Assembly: GCA_030762175.1 (NCBI GenBank) | Contig: CM060835.1 | Location: 84,222,001 to 84,286,000 of the forward strand | Length of the DNA: 64,000 bases | Source: Metallyticus violacea | Taxonomy: Eukaryota; Arthropoda; Insecta; Mantodea; Metallyticidae | Direction of reading: 5' to 3' | Shown here: positions 46,201 to 56,507 of the stretch, one piece after another | How positions within the stretch are numbered: position 1 is the stretch's first letter | Layout of the letters: every line of letters starts with the position of its first letter | The notes under the pieces: generated by a model | Database searches by the model: none | Told to the model about the DNA's origin: nothing | The model's input: only the letters and a program-made list of their open reading frames with translations | Position numbers and translations under genes: made by a program

Positions 46201-48840
46201 AATCTCTTTTGTTTCATAGCTCCTTTCCCAAAAAATTCAAAACCAAGTATTTTAATATCTTTACTATAATTTAATTATGTTTCTGCTAGCCCTAAAATAC
46301 TAGCTCTTCTCATTACTATATTAGTAAATCCCTAAAGATACAGCTATTTTTATTCCTTCACAGTTCCAGAAGCCCAGAGTTACTATTTTTCATCTTCTCT
46401 CCCAGTTGTGATCCAAGCCTGTACCTAAATTCTTGCAATTTCTTCCTACTCCGAAGTTGAATCTCTTCTCCTGGAACATCTTGATATTTATGTCCTGACA
46501 CTTCAATATGGGCTCAATTTGCCTGTCTCCAAGATACTTCCACTTGGAATATACACAATGCTTCACTCCTTAGGTTCTTCCTCATTCTAGTGCAATATTC
46601 TTCTCTCCCCTCCACTCCTAGCGCATCATCATCTTTTGCATTTTACAAGACAGCTGCCTGTCTGAGAAAATTCTTAATTCTCCTACGTGATGTCACCATA
46701 ACTCAATCTTCCATCAGCTGATTTTGAACTTTGATTTATTGCCATCTCTAAATCTTGCCTTTCATCTGCACTCTTTCATAGGTTTACCCTTTGTTTCCTC
46801 CTTTTGACCGATTTTTATTGAGTTATTTCTAATACATTATTCCATCATCTGTATATAGGTCTTTTTCTCCCTCCGAACCTTACACTAATTCAACTAACTT
46901 CCTCTTCTATTTATGTTCTTTAAATGATATAGCCATACTAATAAAATGTTATTCTCTTTCAGTTTCTTCACTTTGTGCAAATATTGTAAACCACATACTT
47001 ATTCAATCATTTTGCAATTATCATCCTTCTCTCATATTTTTGCCCCACTCAAAATGCGTAGACTATTTAAGAGTGCATACATCTGATAAGCATTTGTATT
47101 AATCAGCCATATTTTACATTTGATAAACAGTTTTATAAACAACAAACAGGCTTGACCATGGGAAGTCCTCTATCTCCTTTCCTGGCAAATCTTTACAATA
47201 ATTTTGAAATACATATTACTTCAGCCTTTCCACACTTCTTTAAGTGTTGGTACAGATATGTGGATGATATTTTTGCCATAGTTAATAAAAAGTTAATTGA
47301 GGATGGACTAAAGATTTTGAATATTCAAGATAGAGATATAAAATTCACACATGAAATAAAAATAGACAATATGCTACCTTTTTTGGATATTAAAATTATA
47401 AAGAGTAAAGAAAACTTGAAATTTCGCATATATAGAAAAGACACACATGCAGATAATTATATCAAAGAAAATGGTTTTAATCCTATAGCTCACAAACATG
47501 CAATTTTCAATAGTTTGATATGCAGATTGATCAATTTGCCAATAAGTAAAGAAGAATATAACATAGAATATAAAAAAATAAAAGAAATAGCAATTTTAAA
47601 TGGTTTTAATCAAGATTTAATACATAATAAGATTAAAAAATTCCAGAGAAAGAAAAGAATTCAAAATTCCACTACATTATCAACAATTAAAGAAAAAATG
47701 TCCTTTAAAAATTTACATATAATCCAACAGTGATGTATAAATTTAAAAAAATATTTAAAGATATTAATATAAAATTGGCTCCCACTAATAGATTTAGTTT
47801 AAACAACGTTTTGAAAGACAATACTACAGATAATACCCCAAAGGAGAAAAAAGCTGGGATTTACAAGATTTCAATTGCTGAATGTGGTAAGATCTATGTA
47901 GGAAAAACTAAGAGGAATGTGAGCATATGAGAAATTTAAAGTACAAACAAATAGAAAAATCAGCAGTGGCATATCACTTTTGGACCGAAAATCATGATAT
48001 AAAGGGAAAAGTTGAATTATTGAGGGCTGTACGGGGACCGGTAGAATTGGATATTTGGGAAAAGATTTACATCTGCAAACATAAGGTCATTTGATGAATT
48101 TTGACCTTCCGAAGGAAGAAAATATAAATTTTAAGTTCATAAAAGTTCTCACCAGAGTGGAACATTGCTTCTGATACTACGTAACAACAGCCTTTTACAC
48201 CAGTCATCCACGGCCAAAGATGGAGATAACATATCTTTGAAACCGGTACCGAATATTTTTAAGGTTAGTGAAGCATGAAGAGTGTTAGATGACAAAGTTA
48301 ATGCATAGACTATTTCTTATCCATCTAACTTCATCCTCCAAGATTTCTTACACTTCTTGTTGAGCCCAAACACCTCAGTGTTTTTCCATTCCAGCAAATA
48401 ACAGGTTGAATTTTCTATTTTTTTCCTCTAATTTGACTCTTAATTTGAGCTATTTCTTTGTCAATTCCGTAAATGTCTTTTATCTCATGCTTTATCTCCA
48501 TAACAGCTACATTAATTTTATGGTCAAATTGTTCCTCCATTCCACTCAATTTGTTCATAATCTTTTCCAAATTTTCACCATAGTCTGCAGGGTCAAGATT
48601 CATCTCTACACCACCAATCAACAACAGAAACACTTAGATAATTCCCATAATCACCAAGTTGTTCGTCTTATTTCTCCTTACTATAAACATTCCAATCCTT
48701 GACCTGTACATTATCAGACTCACTCCCATTGTCCTTTGTTTCCTTTTTTCATATAATAAACAGGAGCTTACCACCTCACTTCCTCTCTCTTCTTCTGCTA
48801 GTTTAGCACTCTTCAATAGCTAAATGTCAGTTTGGAAAAT
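43280..48840 (-). mobile_element. LINE-1 family copy c, interrupted by a PLE
   Basis: Minus strand: RSRIG and LLLIGGVEMNLDP at the N-terminus (48700-48570), followed by MEEQFDHKINVAVMEIKHEI, a coiled-coil-like segment. The reverse-transcriptase entry is PKSWHTAIIYPIYKGKDSG and SYREIALLSGLGKIF, then RNEVISPYQFGFGKGST (44896-44690), with the C-terminal part down to 43280. It aligns with copy b over most domains. Stops are frequent. The PLE at 47069-48299 split it, leaving a 16-bp target duplication. Confidence 0.85.
47069..48299 (+). mobile_element. Penelope-like element with RT palm and GIY-YIG, inserted in LINE copy c
   Basis: The open frame from about 47117 contains QQTGLTMGSPLSPFLANLY and RYVDDIFAIVNKK (YxDD catalytic motif at 47251-47262), then FLDIKII, RIYRKDTHADNYI and TTLSTIKEKM, stopping at 47731. 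The frame resumes with FKDINIKLAPTNRFSLNNVL and KIYVGKTKRNV, and then breaks again. It shows the most complete reverse transcriptase of any PLE in the window. Target duplication AATGCGTAGACTATTT and AATGCATAGACTATTT (47053-47068 and 48300-48315) differs at one base. The hammerhead core is degraded (CCAAAGA at 48214). This is a single copy, not a fold-back. Confidence 0.93.
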
Positions 48841-48977
48841 CACAAATAGCTTTTCAGAATACCTTATATTGGATAGAACCTCTACAAGAAGAGATGGAAC
48901 TTATCAGTTCATACAAATTATCTTTATTTATTTAAGAGCTTTTAAGTTTTTTGGGAAAATAAACACATAGTTTCTTA

Positions 48978-49721
48978 TATGTTACATTAATGCTTTCAGT
49001 TGTTAACACTAACTCCACTTACTTATTTAAAACTTTGGACTAGTTTCGGGAGAGGTTCCTCCCATCATCGGCTGTTGTTGACTGAGTGCCGTTGTTCGAA
49101 ACGGGGGATGGACGCCCGTTCGCCCCTGTGGTGGTATCTCGTGGCTCTAATAGAAACTTGCTGAGTTCATCCAGCGGCGGAAAATCAAAATTCATTAAGT
49201 TGTTCTTATTTTTTAAAATGAAAATTCTCTCCCATGTGGATAGTTCTATTGGTTTGCGAAGTTGTTTCAATAATTTAATTTCTGGTTTTATTTCATGATT
49301 TTTGTTCCAAAAATGAGCTGCTATTGCTGATTTTTTTGAAACAAAAATCATGAAATAAAACCAGAAATTAAATTATTGAAACAACTTCGCAAACCAATAG
49401 AACTATCCACATGGGAGAGAATTTTCATTTTAAAAAATAAGAACAACTTAATGAATTTTGATTTTCCGCCGCTGGATGAACTCAGCAAGTTTCTATTAGA
49501 GCCACGAGATACCACCACAGGGGCGAACGGGCGTCCATCCCCCGTTTCGAACAACGGCACTCAGTCAACAACAGCCGATGATGGGAGGAACCTCTCCCGA
49601 AACTAGTCCAAAGTTTTAAATAAGTAAGTGGAGTTAGTGTTAACAACTGAAAGCATTAATGTAACATATATTACCACTCCATTGTCTACAGCTTCGTAAG
49701 TACAATTTTTACTTAATTTTT
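48978..49721. mobile_element. PLE fold-back with about 330-bp near-perfect arms
   Basis: The arms 48976-49305 and 49341-49670 are inverted and seem identical (the same 70-residue translation is read from both). Each encodes the end of the endonuclease frame: HFWNKNHEIKPEIKLLKQL, LSTWERIFILKNKNNLMNFD, PPLDEL. The 13-bp duplication ACATAGTTTCTTA flanks it (48965-48977 and 49722-49734). The extension 49671-49721 is on the right only. The hammerhead-like motifs read CCGATGA (U4 to C) with stem GGGAG/CTCCC, GAAA and the palindrome ACTAGT (49602-49607; mirror at 49039-49044). Confidence 0.95.
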
Positions 49722-49734
49722 ACATAGTTTCTTA

Positions 49735-49807
49735 TTAATTGATATACAATGATATCAATTAATATGATTAGCTTCACTGTGCAAGTTCCAATTTACATTT
49801 AAGTAAA
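49735..49807. mobile_element. Micro fold-back of a PLE 3' end, about 73 bp
   Basis: TTAATTGATAT (about 49735-49746) is mirrored by ATATCAATTAA (about 49752-49763) with a few bases between. It is followed by the subfamily extension TATGATTAGCTTCACTGTG and GTTCCAATTTACATT, as seen at 17652-17694. It sits between the second and a third copy of ACATAGTTTCTT (49722-49733 and 49808-49819). So it looks like a separate PLE insertion at the same target, with only about 12 bases copied from each RNA end. Confidence 0.7.
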
Positions 49808-50293
49808 ACATAGTTTCTTGCTTCACATGGTACATAACTTATTCTTAATTTTTCACGGGCTTACAAAAATAATGAAAGAAAGATTAATTGAACTGATTCA
49901 GCTATTTCTGCCTTTAATGAATGCAGATATGATTTAGCTTCTGCAGCAGTGCTGATTTTTCCTTCTATGCATTACAAAGTTGTAGGAGCAGTTTTGCAAC
50001 AGTTTTCATGATTTTTCTTTCAGAAATTAATATCTATGGAACAAAGCTGCAGTACTTAATGGTAAAGACATCAAAACATTTTTCAAAATTAAAAAATGGA
50101 TCATACCTTTCTGTCTGCCCTCATAAAAAGTTTGATAGTTGTTCTAGACAGATATAACCTCTTGAATATATAGCTGAAATTTTTACTAATATTGAACCTA
50201 TTTCAGACCAAAATAATATAGTAGCTGATGTGCTGACCTGAATGAAACCCTTTAAATTATCAAGAAGAACTTATTTACTTCAAAACATCCACT

Positions 50294-50570
50294 GCTACAG
50301 GTGACCGAGGTCATTAAGGTGCGGACTTGTGAATGGGAGGTCTGGGGTTTGATTCCCACCAGAACTGTTCTCCCTGACTGCGGTATTTTCCAGGTTTTCC
50401 TCAGTCCTCAAAAATGGCCAATACAGGGAGGTACCCTAGATTTAGGCCTGGAATATTTCCTTCCTTTAAAAAAATCCTTTCCCAATTTATCATTTCATCT
50501 CATATATCATCAGTGTTCACCACCTGTGGTGCCTTATTAGTAAAAACGAGCATTAAACATTATTAAAAAA
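50294..50570 (+). repeat. SINE-1 copy nested in Gypsy remnant
   Basis: Head TACAGGTGACCGAGGTCATT (box A), box B GGTTTGATTCCC (about 50345-50356), and the family body and 3' segment ending GAGCATTAAACATT plus A run. Confidence 0.92.
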
Positions 50571-50731
50571 AACATTAATCTAAAACTTATTTTATTTTTA
50601 TAGCATTAAATTTAAAAACTGTAACCTGCATTGTGAAACATGAACAGGAATTTTTCAACCTTACATATCACAGCCCTTTCAAAAGACTTGTTTTCGAATT
50701 ACTTCATGGTTAGTATCATCCTGGTATAAGC

Positions 50732-51013
50732 AATTTTTTTTTTATTTATTTAATAGTGTTTAATGTCCATTTTTACTACTGAGGCACCACAGGTGATGGA
50801 CCTGATGATATATGAAATGAAATGGTAAATTGGGAAAGTATATTTTTTAAGAAAGGAAACATTCTAGGCTTAATTGTAGGGTTCTTCTCTGACATTTGCC
50901 ATTTATGAAGATTTAAAAAAAAAACCCAATTGGAAGATGGTCCTGGTGGGAATTGAATCCCAGACCTCCCGCCCAAGAGTCTGCACCTTAACAACCTTGG
51001 CCACACATGGCGT
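50732..51013 (-). repeat. SINE-1 copy nested in Gypsy remnant, reverse orientation
   Basis: Minus strand: CGCCATGTGTGGCCAAGG (51013-50996), box B region GGGATTCAATTCCC near 50970-50953, and the 3' segment and A/T tail to 50732. Flanks TGGTATAAG and CGGTATATG suggest a diverged target duplication. Confidence 0.9.
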
Positions 51014-51700
51014 TCGGTATATGTAGTAAAGTCAATATGGTTTACCAAAGATATTTCTGGCCATCATTGAACCAACTATAGAATAGGGGCAAAAATATGT
51101 TTAAACAGTCAAAAATCTGAAATAGTTGTCACATCAGCATGGTTCCACGACAATATCCTGTAGCTAAAGACAGATTTCAACCTGTCAGTATCGATATTAT
51201 TGTTCATTTTCCCCTTTCAGTTGGATATTGTTAGTGTCTGAAATCTATGCACTGTTTCTGCTGTTAGTCCGAAGCATTTCCTGTGTTAGATATAACAGTA
51301 ACTTTTACTCAAACATTCTATATTTGTTGGATTTTTTGATTTGGTGTTCCTAGCCAAGTTACTACTGATTTGATTCCAGCATGTTTAGAACCTTCTCCAA
51401 ACAACTGGGTTTCCAGAAAATTAGAACAACTTCATATCATCCTGCAAATAATGATTTGTAGAAAGATGGGCACTGTTCTTTAAAAGCTGCTCTCATATGC
51501 CATTCTCTGCATAAATGGACTGATACTTCCAATGGTTCTTGGTTTAAGAACTTGTCAAAGATCTTTGATATTCTCCTGTAAAACTAGTGTAAGGATCACC
51601 CTATATCTTCCTGCCATCAACAGTGATGCAAAGAAAGAATCACACTTGAACAAATTACATAAAATTATTTAACAAGTATAGCCAGACAAATTACTTATCA

Positions 51701-52467
51701 GAAACTTAAGTTATTACCTGCGCAGATACCTGCAACAATGTATTCCTTTGCAAAGATTAAATCTTATTGCCATTGAACAACATTATGAGGAATCCTTAAT
51801 AGTACATTATGTCATGAAGGAAAGGTCTATACATTACACTTCTTACAGATAAAATGAAGAAAGTGAGAATCAAAACATTCAAATCAGCTTTTAATTTAAA
51901 TAAACATTTAATCTCCCCTTCATTTATACCAGAGAAGCTTAAAAAATCTCCAGATTCTTCTAATACCAACTATCATGTTACTGTTCTAACTGGTAGAATC
52001 ATTGCATATAGATTTAGAAGTAAATCTGAGAGCATTATTTGGAGTAAAGTAATGTAGAGTAGTAATTCAATATTTCTTTCCTTTGTACATTTTTCCTTGT
52101 TCATCTTTCCATATTAAATATGTAATTTTTTTCATGCTAATAAAATATATTATTTGATATTAAAATTACTGCTACACATTTGTCAATAAGAGTGAAAGAG
52201 AAATATTAAAATATAAGTCATTGTTTGTAAGCTACAAAGATTAACGTCTTTAAAGACATTAAGAGACTGAAAATATATAAGATGAACAGCTAATGTCCAT
52301 TTAAGAAAGGATTAGAGTTTTTAAAGTGTTTGTGAAACCTGTATTAAAAGAGTTATTATTGCTCTCCACTGTGCATTGCTGCATACAAGCTAAAAACATC
52401 ATTGCATCAGAATGCTCTAGATGCATCATAAAAACTAATTCATAGGAACTGTTTATTCTGGCATTTT
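51701..52467. other. MCM3 intron 1, nothing assigned
   Basis: Possibly the 3' part of the Gypsy remnant. It includes the segment at 52078-52170 shared with 40963-41050. A 67-codon open frame at 51854-52057 is not recognised. Confidence 0.4.
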
Positions 52468-52556
52468 TTTCCTTTCCCAGTTTATCGTTTCATTTCATGT
52501 ATCACCAGTGCCCACCACCTGTGTTGCCACAGTAAAATGGGTACTAAGCATTATTT
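52468..52556 (+). repeat. SINE-1 3' fragment
   Basis: CCTTTCCCAGTTTATCG then ATTTCATGTATCACCAG, CACCACCTGTGTTGCC and ACTAAGCATTATTT match the family 3' segment. It is truncated at its 5' end. Confidence 0.8.
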
Positions 52557-52619
52557 AAATATAAAAACTTTTTTAAAAATTTATTTATATAAAATGTATA
52601 AAAATTATCTTAAAATTAG

Positions 52620-53040
52620 TTCATGTGAATTATAAAATTAATCAATATTTGAATCATGTGTATCCTAGAATTGAGTAAACTACTTTAGGTTACAGTATTT
52701 TTCAACAAGGTTAAACAATTTCTTTTCGAACTGGTTCAAATTCCAAGACCTTTTAATAACTAAATGAAGATTGTTATAGATTTTGGTTTACGTATTATGC
52801 CTTTTAACCAATATTTTCTAGAATTTACAGAACCTTTAGTAATTTTCTCAGCTGACCTTGTTTTGTAGGAGTGTACATCTTTCTTGTATCTAATAGTGGA
52901 ATTGGTACATAGATTATTTTCATACTTATACAGGAGTATTGATTCATTTTGTAAGTGAAGCATAGAGATATTTTGATACCTCTTTTTTTGCAGAATTTCT
53001 AAAGACATGAACATTAAGAAACAATTTTATATTTGTAGTT
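52620..53040 (-). pseudogene. LINE C-terminal fragment
   Basis: The minus strand at 53014-52760 encodes NESILLYKYENNLCTNSTIR, then DVHSYKTRSAEKI and KPKSITIFI. This fits the C-terminal tail of Jockey/CR1-like LINE proteins (LYKF...N, then H-x-Y-NTRS, then IYN.LP..I). FNKFKKKLF-like bases follow near 52730-52700. It ends about 65 bp before MCM3 exon 2. Confidence 0.6.
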
Positions 53041-53105
53041 CTTTGAAGCAATATAAAGGCTTGTTTGAACCTTCATAATTCTATATTGGTTGCAATATTT
53101 TCCAG

Positions 53106-53218
53106 GAAAGTGAAGGTACCTATTCTATGCTTGTAAAAGCAATGGTTTCGGATAAAAAGAAAAGATTATTGATCAATATTAATCACCTTCGGCGAAAGAA
53201 TCCCAAAAGGACAACAAG
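53106..53218 (+). CDS. MCM3: MCM3 exon 2
   Basis: It starts after TTTTCCAG with ESEGTYSMLVKAMVSDKKKR, then LLININHLRRKNPKRTT, matching the MCM3 segment Y...V..L.....RL.VN.NDLRRKN..RA. Residues are about 25-62 of the protein, at the start of the MCM N-terminal domain. The phase is 0 in and 2 out (AG, completed by C in exon 3). The donor is AAG before GTAGGG. Confidence 0.93.
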
Positions 53219-54717
53219 GTAGGGGCATACTTAAGATTTAGCACACTAAGCAAAGCATTAACTGTCAAATAAAGAATTCAAATGCTTGCTGATCGCATTA
53301 CTGTTTGAAGATACTATAAAGTATTTTGATAATTATTTAGCCCATCATGACAGATTTTTAAGGTATTTACTTACAGTCATTTTACTTCACTTTGAAATAT
53401 AATAGTAAAAGTGTTGATTCTTACATGTACATTGCAGTGGTTGTAATGGTAAATTGGCGTACAGTATTGCAGCTAATATAGGTGTGCAGATGTGGGTTTT
53501 GGTGTTGTATCATGCTTTATTTCACTTGAAAAAAGAATATTACAATGTTTTTGAGAAAGAATATCCTTAGATATTGAGTGAGCATAGCAATAGCATAACT
53601 GCTTTGTGTGCATTTCAATCCCTGTCCCACTTTAGGGTTCTGCTGTTATATTTTTTTGTTCTACAAAATATAGAATACAATGATACTTTTAGCACTAAAA
53701 TAAATAAATAAAGAGGATAAATAAAGTGGAATATTATAAGGCAGTAAATTATTTGGTAATGTTTGAGATTAGGTTCGTTTACTCATTTGTTTTTATTACC
53801 GGAAGGCATTAGGTTGCATGAAAGTTTGAGGAGCAAAACTACAAGAGTCAAATCAGAGTTTATGCCCGCATAAAGAAATATTCAAAAGAGGCACAAAATG
53901 ACTGTTTCTTGATGGAGTATCTAAACAATAATAGAATGATAAACTTTCACACAGCTGTAGATAAGTACTAAATGAGCACGGCAGTGCTATTCACAATTGT
54001 GCAAAATTAATGTTATGTGCATCTTAGCAGTAATTTGCATTATTCTGCTTCACTCTCTGTTAGGTTAGGTGCAAAAGAAACAGGCGCTTTATCTCACAGG
54101 CATTTTCCTTTATGTTAAAGGTAATTATCTTCGTAAAGGAATGCATTCATGCATACCAATATATTTACATCATCTATGACATATTCAGTATCACAACATC
54201 AACTAACTGCAGCTATTCACTGCAATCGCGGCATCAATGGCTCCTTTAGAAGCCACTAGATTCATTGCAAAAGATCAGTAGTGCCATATGGCCCACAGCT
54301 TATCTGGTTTTATGCTTATATTTTTTAACAGGGTATGCAGCTAACCATCACAATCACAGTATCAACAGCTCCTTAAGAAGGCACCAAATATGTCACAAAA
54401 GAGCAGTAATCCCATGTTATCCACAATTTATCCACCAGCAGTGCTTATATGTTTGTGATTTTGGTTCTTCTGTGTTTTTATAAGGGTTTGCAGCTATGTA
54501 TGCAGCTATGTATGCATCAATTGTAATGTATTTTTACGCTATGGTGCTTGCCTGGTATTCTGCTTCTATCATCTTCTGGTTTATAATGAAAATAATTTGT
54601 GTTTTTACTTGAATGGTTCTTTATATGCAATCCACTCCCCATAGTGGCAGCTCTGGGAAATAAGAAACAAATGAATAAGGTAACCCATCTATCCTCAAAC
54701 ATTACGAATTATCATAT
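53219..54717. other. MCM3 intron 2, first part; diverged 120-bp tandem repeat
   Basis: 54212-54327 and about 54338-54455 are diverged direct repeats. Each runs GCAGCTA, CACTGCAATCGCGGCATCAA or its variant, GGCTCCTT or AGCTCCTT, AAGA..CA.TA, CCCACAGCTTAT or CCACAATTTATC, and GCTTATAT. The remainder shows no recognised feature. Confidence 0.55.
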
Positions 54718-56455
54718 AACACATTATTTATAAGGAAGTCACTCAAATTTAATCAGTTTTATTCACTTACTTGGACATGTTTCAAAGGCAAATTTCCTTC
54801 ATCGTCAGCACGGTTCCACTGTCAGCTTTCTGGCGTGATATTAAGATGTTGCTCTTTGGATTTTATAAACTTTTTCATGAGGTTGCTGTTGTTTGGAAGA
54901 TCAAAATTAACTAAATTTTCTTTAAAAAAAAATCTACATCGGAAAAACAAAGAGAAACATAGACTCATGGTTAAAGGAACATTTCAGGAACATAAAGTAC
55001 AAACAAAGAGAGAAATCAGTGCAGCATATCATTTTTGGACACAAAATCACGACATAACAAATAAAGCAAAATTATTAAATCAGTACAAGGACCTACGGAA
55101 CTAGCAACCTGGGAAAAAATCTACATCTACAAATACAAAGACAGTCTAATGAACTTTGACATTGCTGGAAATGAAAACATAAACTACAAGTTTATCACAC
55201 TGCCACCAGAGCAGAATACACATTCCCACAGCTCAAGGAATGATCTGACAGTTGAACTTTAGCCTGGCTGAAGATGGGAACTAAATGTTCTGGAAACCGG
55301 TTCCATACATTTATGAAAAGTAAGTGAAGCTTTAAGAGTGTGTAGTTCAACTGAATCATATAATGATATCAATTAATAAATTTTCTTTGTTTTCGTTCAA
55401 GAATATATTTTCCGACAATTCTGTGTATTTTTGAAGAGCTTTTAAGAGTTTGGTTCATTTTGGAACTTTTTTTTATTTTTTGACCAGAAATAGTATGCTA
55501 CAGCTGATTTTTCCCATGTTTAAATAATTTTACACTTCTCATGTGTTCCTTACCGTATAGTAATGTTCCTTCTTGTTTTACCAATATATTTATTATTGAT
55601 GTCTTTGCAACTGATTTCGTAAATGCCTGATTGTTTTGCTGGCGAAATTTTGTCCTTTGTGTTGGTTTTTAGGAGGTTTTTCAACCCATGCATATAGCAT
55701 GGAAAAATGGCTACACAACAGATCTGGTCAAGAAAAAGATAAAAAATTCAAAAAACAAATAAAAGAAATCACCACACTGAAAGGTTACAAAGGAGAGCAG
55801 ATATATAAAAAATTTACATTCCATCCATGGGCACACCAATAATCTCAAAAGATTTTAAAAGAGGCCAACATTATTTTGGCTCCAGTGAATAAATGCTATT
55901 TGAAAAACATAAAAACCAACACAAAGAATAAAATTCTGCCAGGAAAACAATCAGGCATTTACGAAATCAATTGCAAAGACTGCAATAATAAATATATAGG
56001 TAAAACAAAAAGGAATATTACCATACAGTTTAAGGAACACGTGAGAAGTGTAAAATATAAACATATGGAAAAATCAACAGTAGCATTCCATTTCTGTCAA
56101 AAAAAAAAAAAACCATGAGTTCCAAAATGAACCAAAACTCTTAAAGCTCTTCAAAAACCCATAGAATTATCGGTTTGGAAAAATATGTTCTTGAATGAAA
56201 ACAAAGAAAATTTAGTTAATTTTGATCTTCCAAAAACAGCAACCTCATAAAAAAGTTTATAAAATCCAAAAAGCGACATCTTAATACCACGCTGGAAAGC
56301 TTACAGTGGAATTGTGCTGACGATGAAGGAAATTTGCCTTTGAAACATGTCCAAGTAAGTGGAATAAAACTGGTCAAATTTGAGTGACTTTCTCATAAAT
56401 AATTTATTGTACCATACTGTATTTCACAGTGAAAATCCCAAACTATTCAAATTTA
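54718..56455 (+). mobile_element. Large PLE fold-back, itself split by a second PLE
   Basis: The left arm (54718-54923 continuing at 55389-55677, minus sense) pairs with the right copy (about 55685-56402, plus sense). The right copy encodes KKFKKQIKEITTLKGYKGEQ, KFTFHPWAHQ, QSGIYEINCKDCNNKYIGKT and KSTVAFHF before an A-run frameshift. Hammerhead-like motifs with CTGACGA, stem AAGG/CCTT, GAAA and ACATGT are preserved in both arms (54774-54808 minus; 56317-56351 plus). The extension is on the right (about 56403-56450). Target duplication is unclear (ATTATCA at both flanks). Confidence 0.88.
54924..55376 (+). mobile_element. Nested single PLE copy
   Basis: A 5'-truncated PLE of the 16696 subfamily begins at the A run after 54923. 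It encodes KIYIGKTKRNIDSWLKEHFR-like sequence, KLATWEKIYIYKY-like bases and NFDIAGN, all with frameshifts. The 12-bp duplication TAAATTTTCTTT is exact (54912-54923 and 55377-55388), and the host PLE resumes across it. The hammerhead-like motif is intact at 55265-55305: TGG/CCA stem I, CTGAAGA (55268), GAAA and ACCGGT (55296-55301). No extension follows it. Confidence 0.92.
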
Positions 56456-56507
56456 TATTATCAATTATTTCCAGTATTTCCATAATTAGATCAGATAGCT
56501 AATAAAA

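Larger units (their letters stand above)
49850..51700 (+). mobile_element. Gypsy-like LTR retrotransposon internal remnant
   Basis: The end of the RNase H region reads EYIAEIFTNIEPISDQNNIV and ADVL near 50161-50240 (H-I-x-G-x-x-N-x-VADxLSR-like). After a SINE, SPFKRLVFELLHG and YHPG-like bases near 50690-50725 correspond to the zinc-binding pre-integrase region. After another SINE come RYFWPSLNQ (51046), DRFQPVSIDIIVHFPLSVG (51170-51225) and FGVPSQVTTDLIP (about 51338-51378), the integrase core. Two SINE-1 copies split it (50294-50570 and 50732-51013). No long terminal repeats were identified. Confidence 0.8.
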
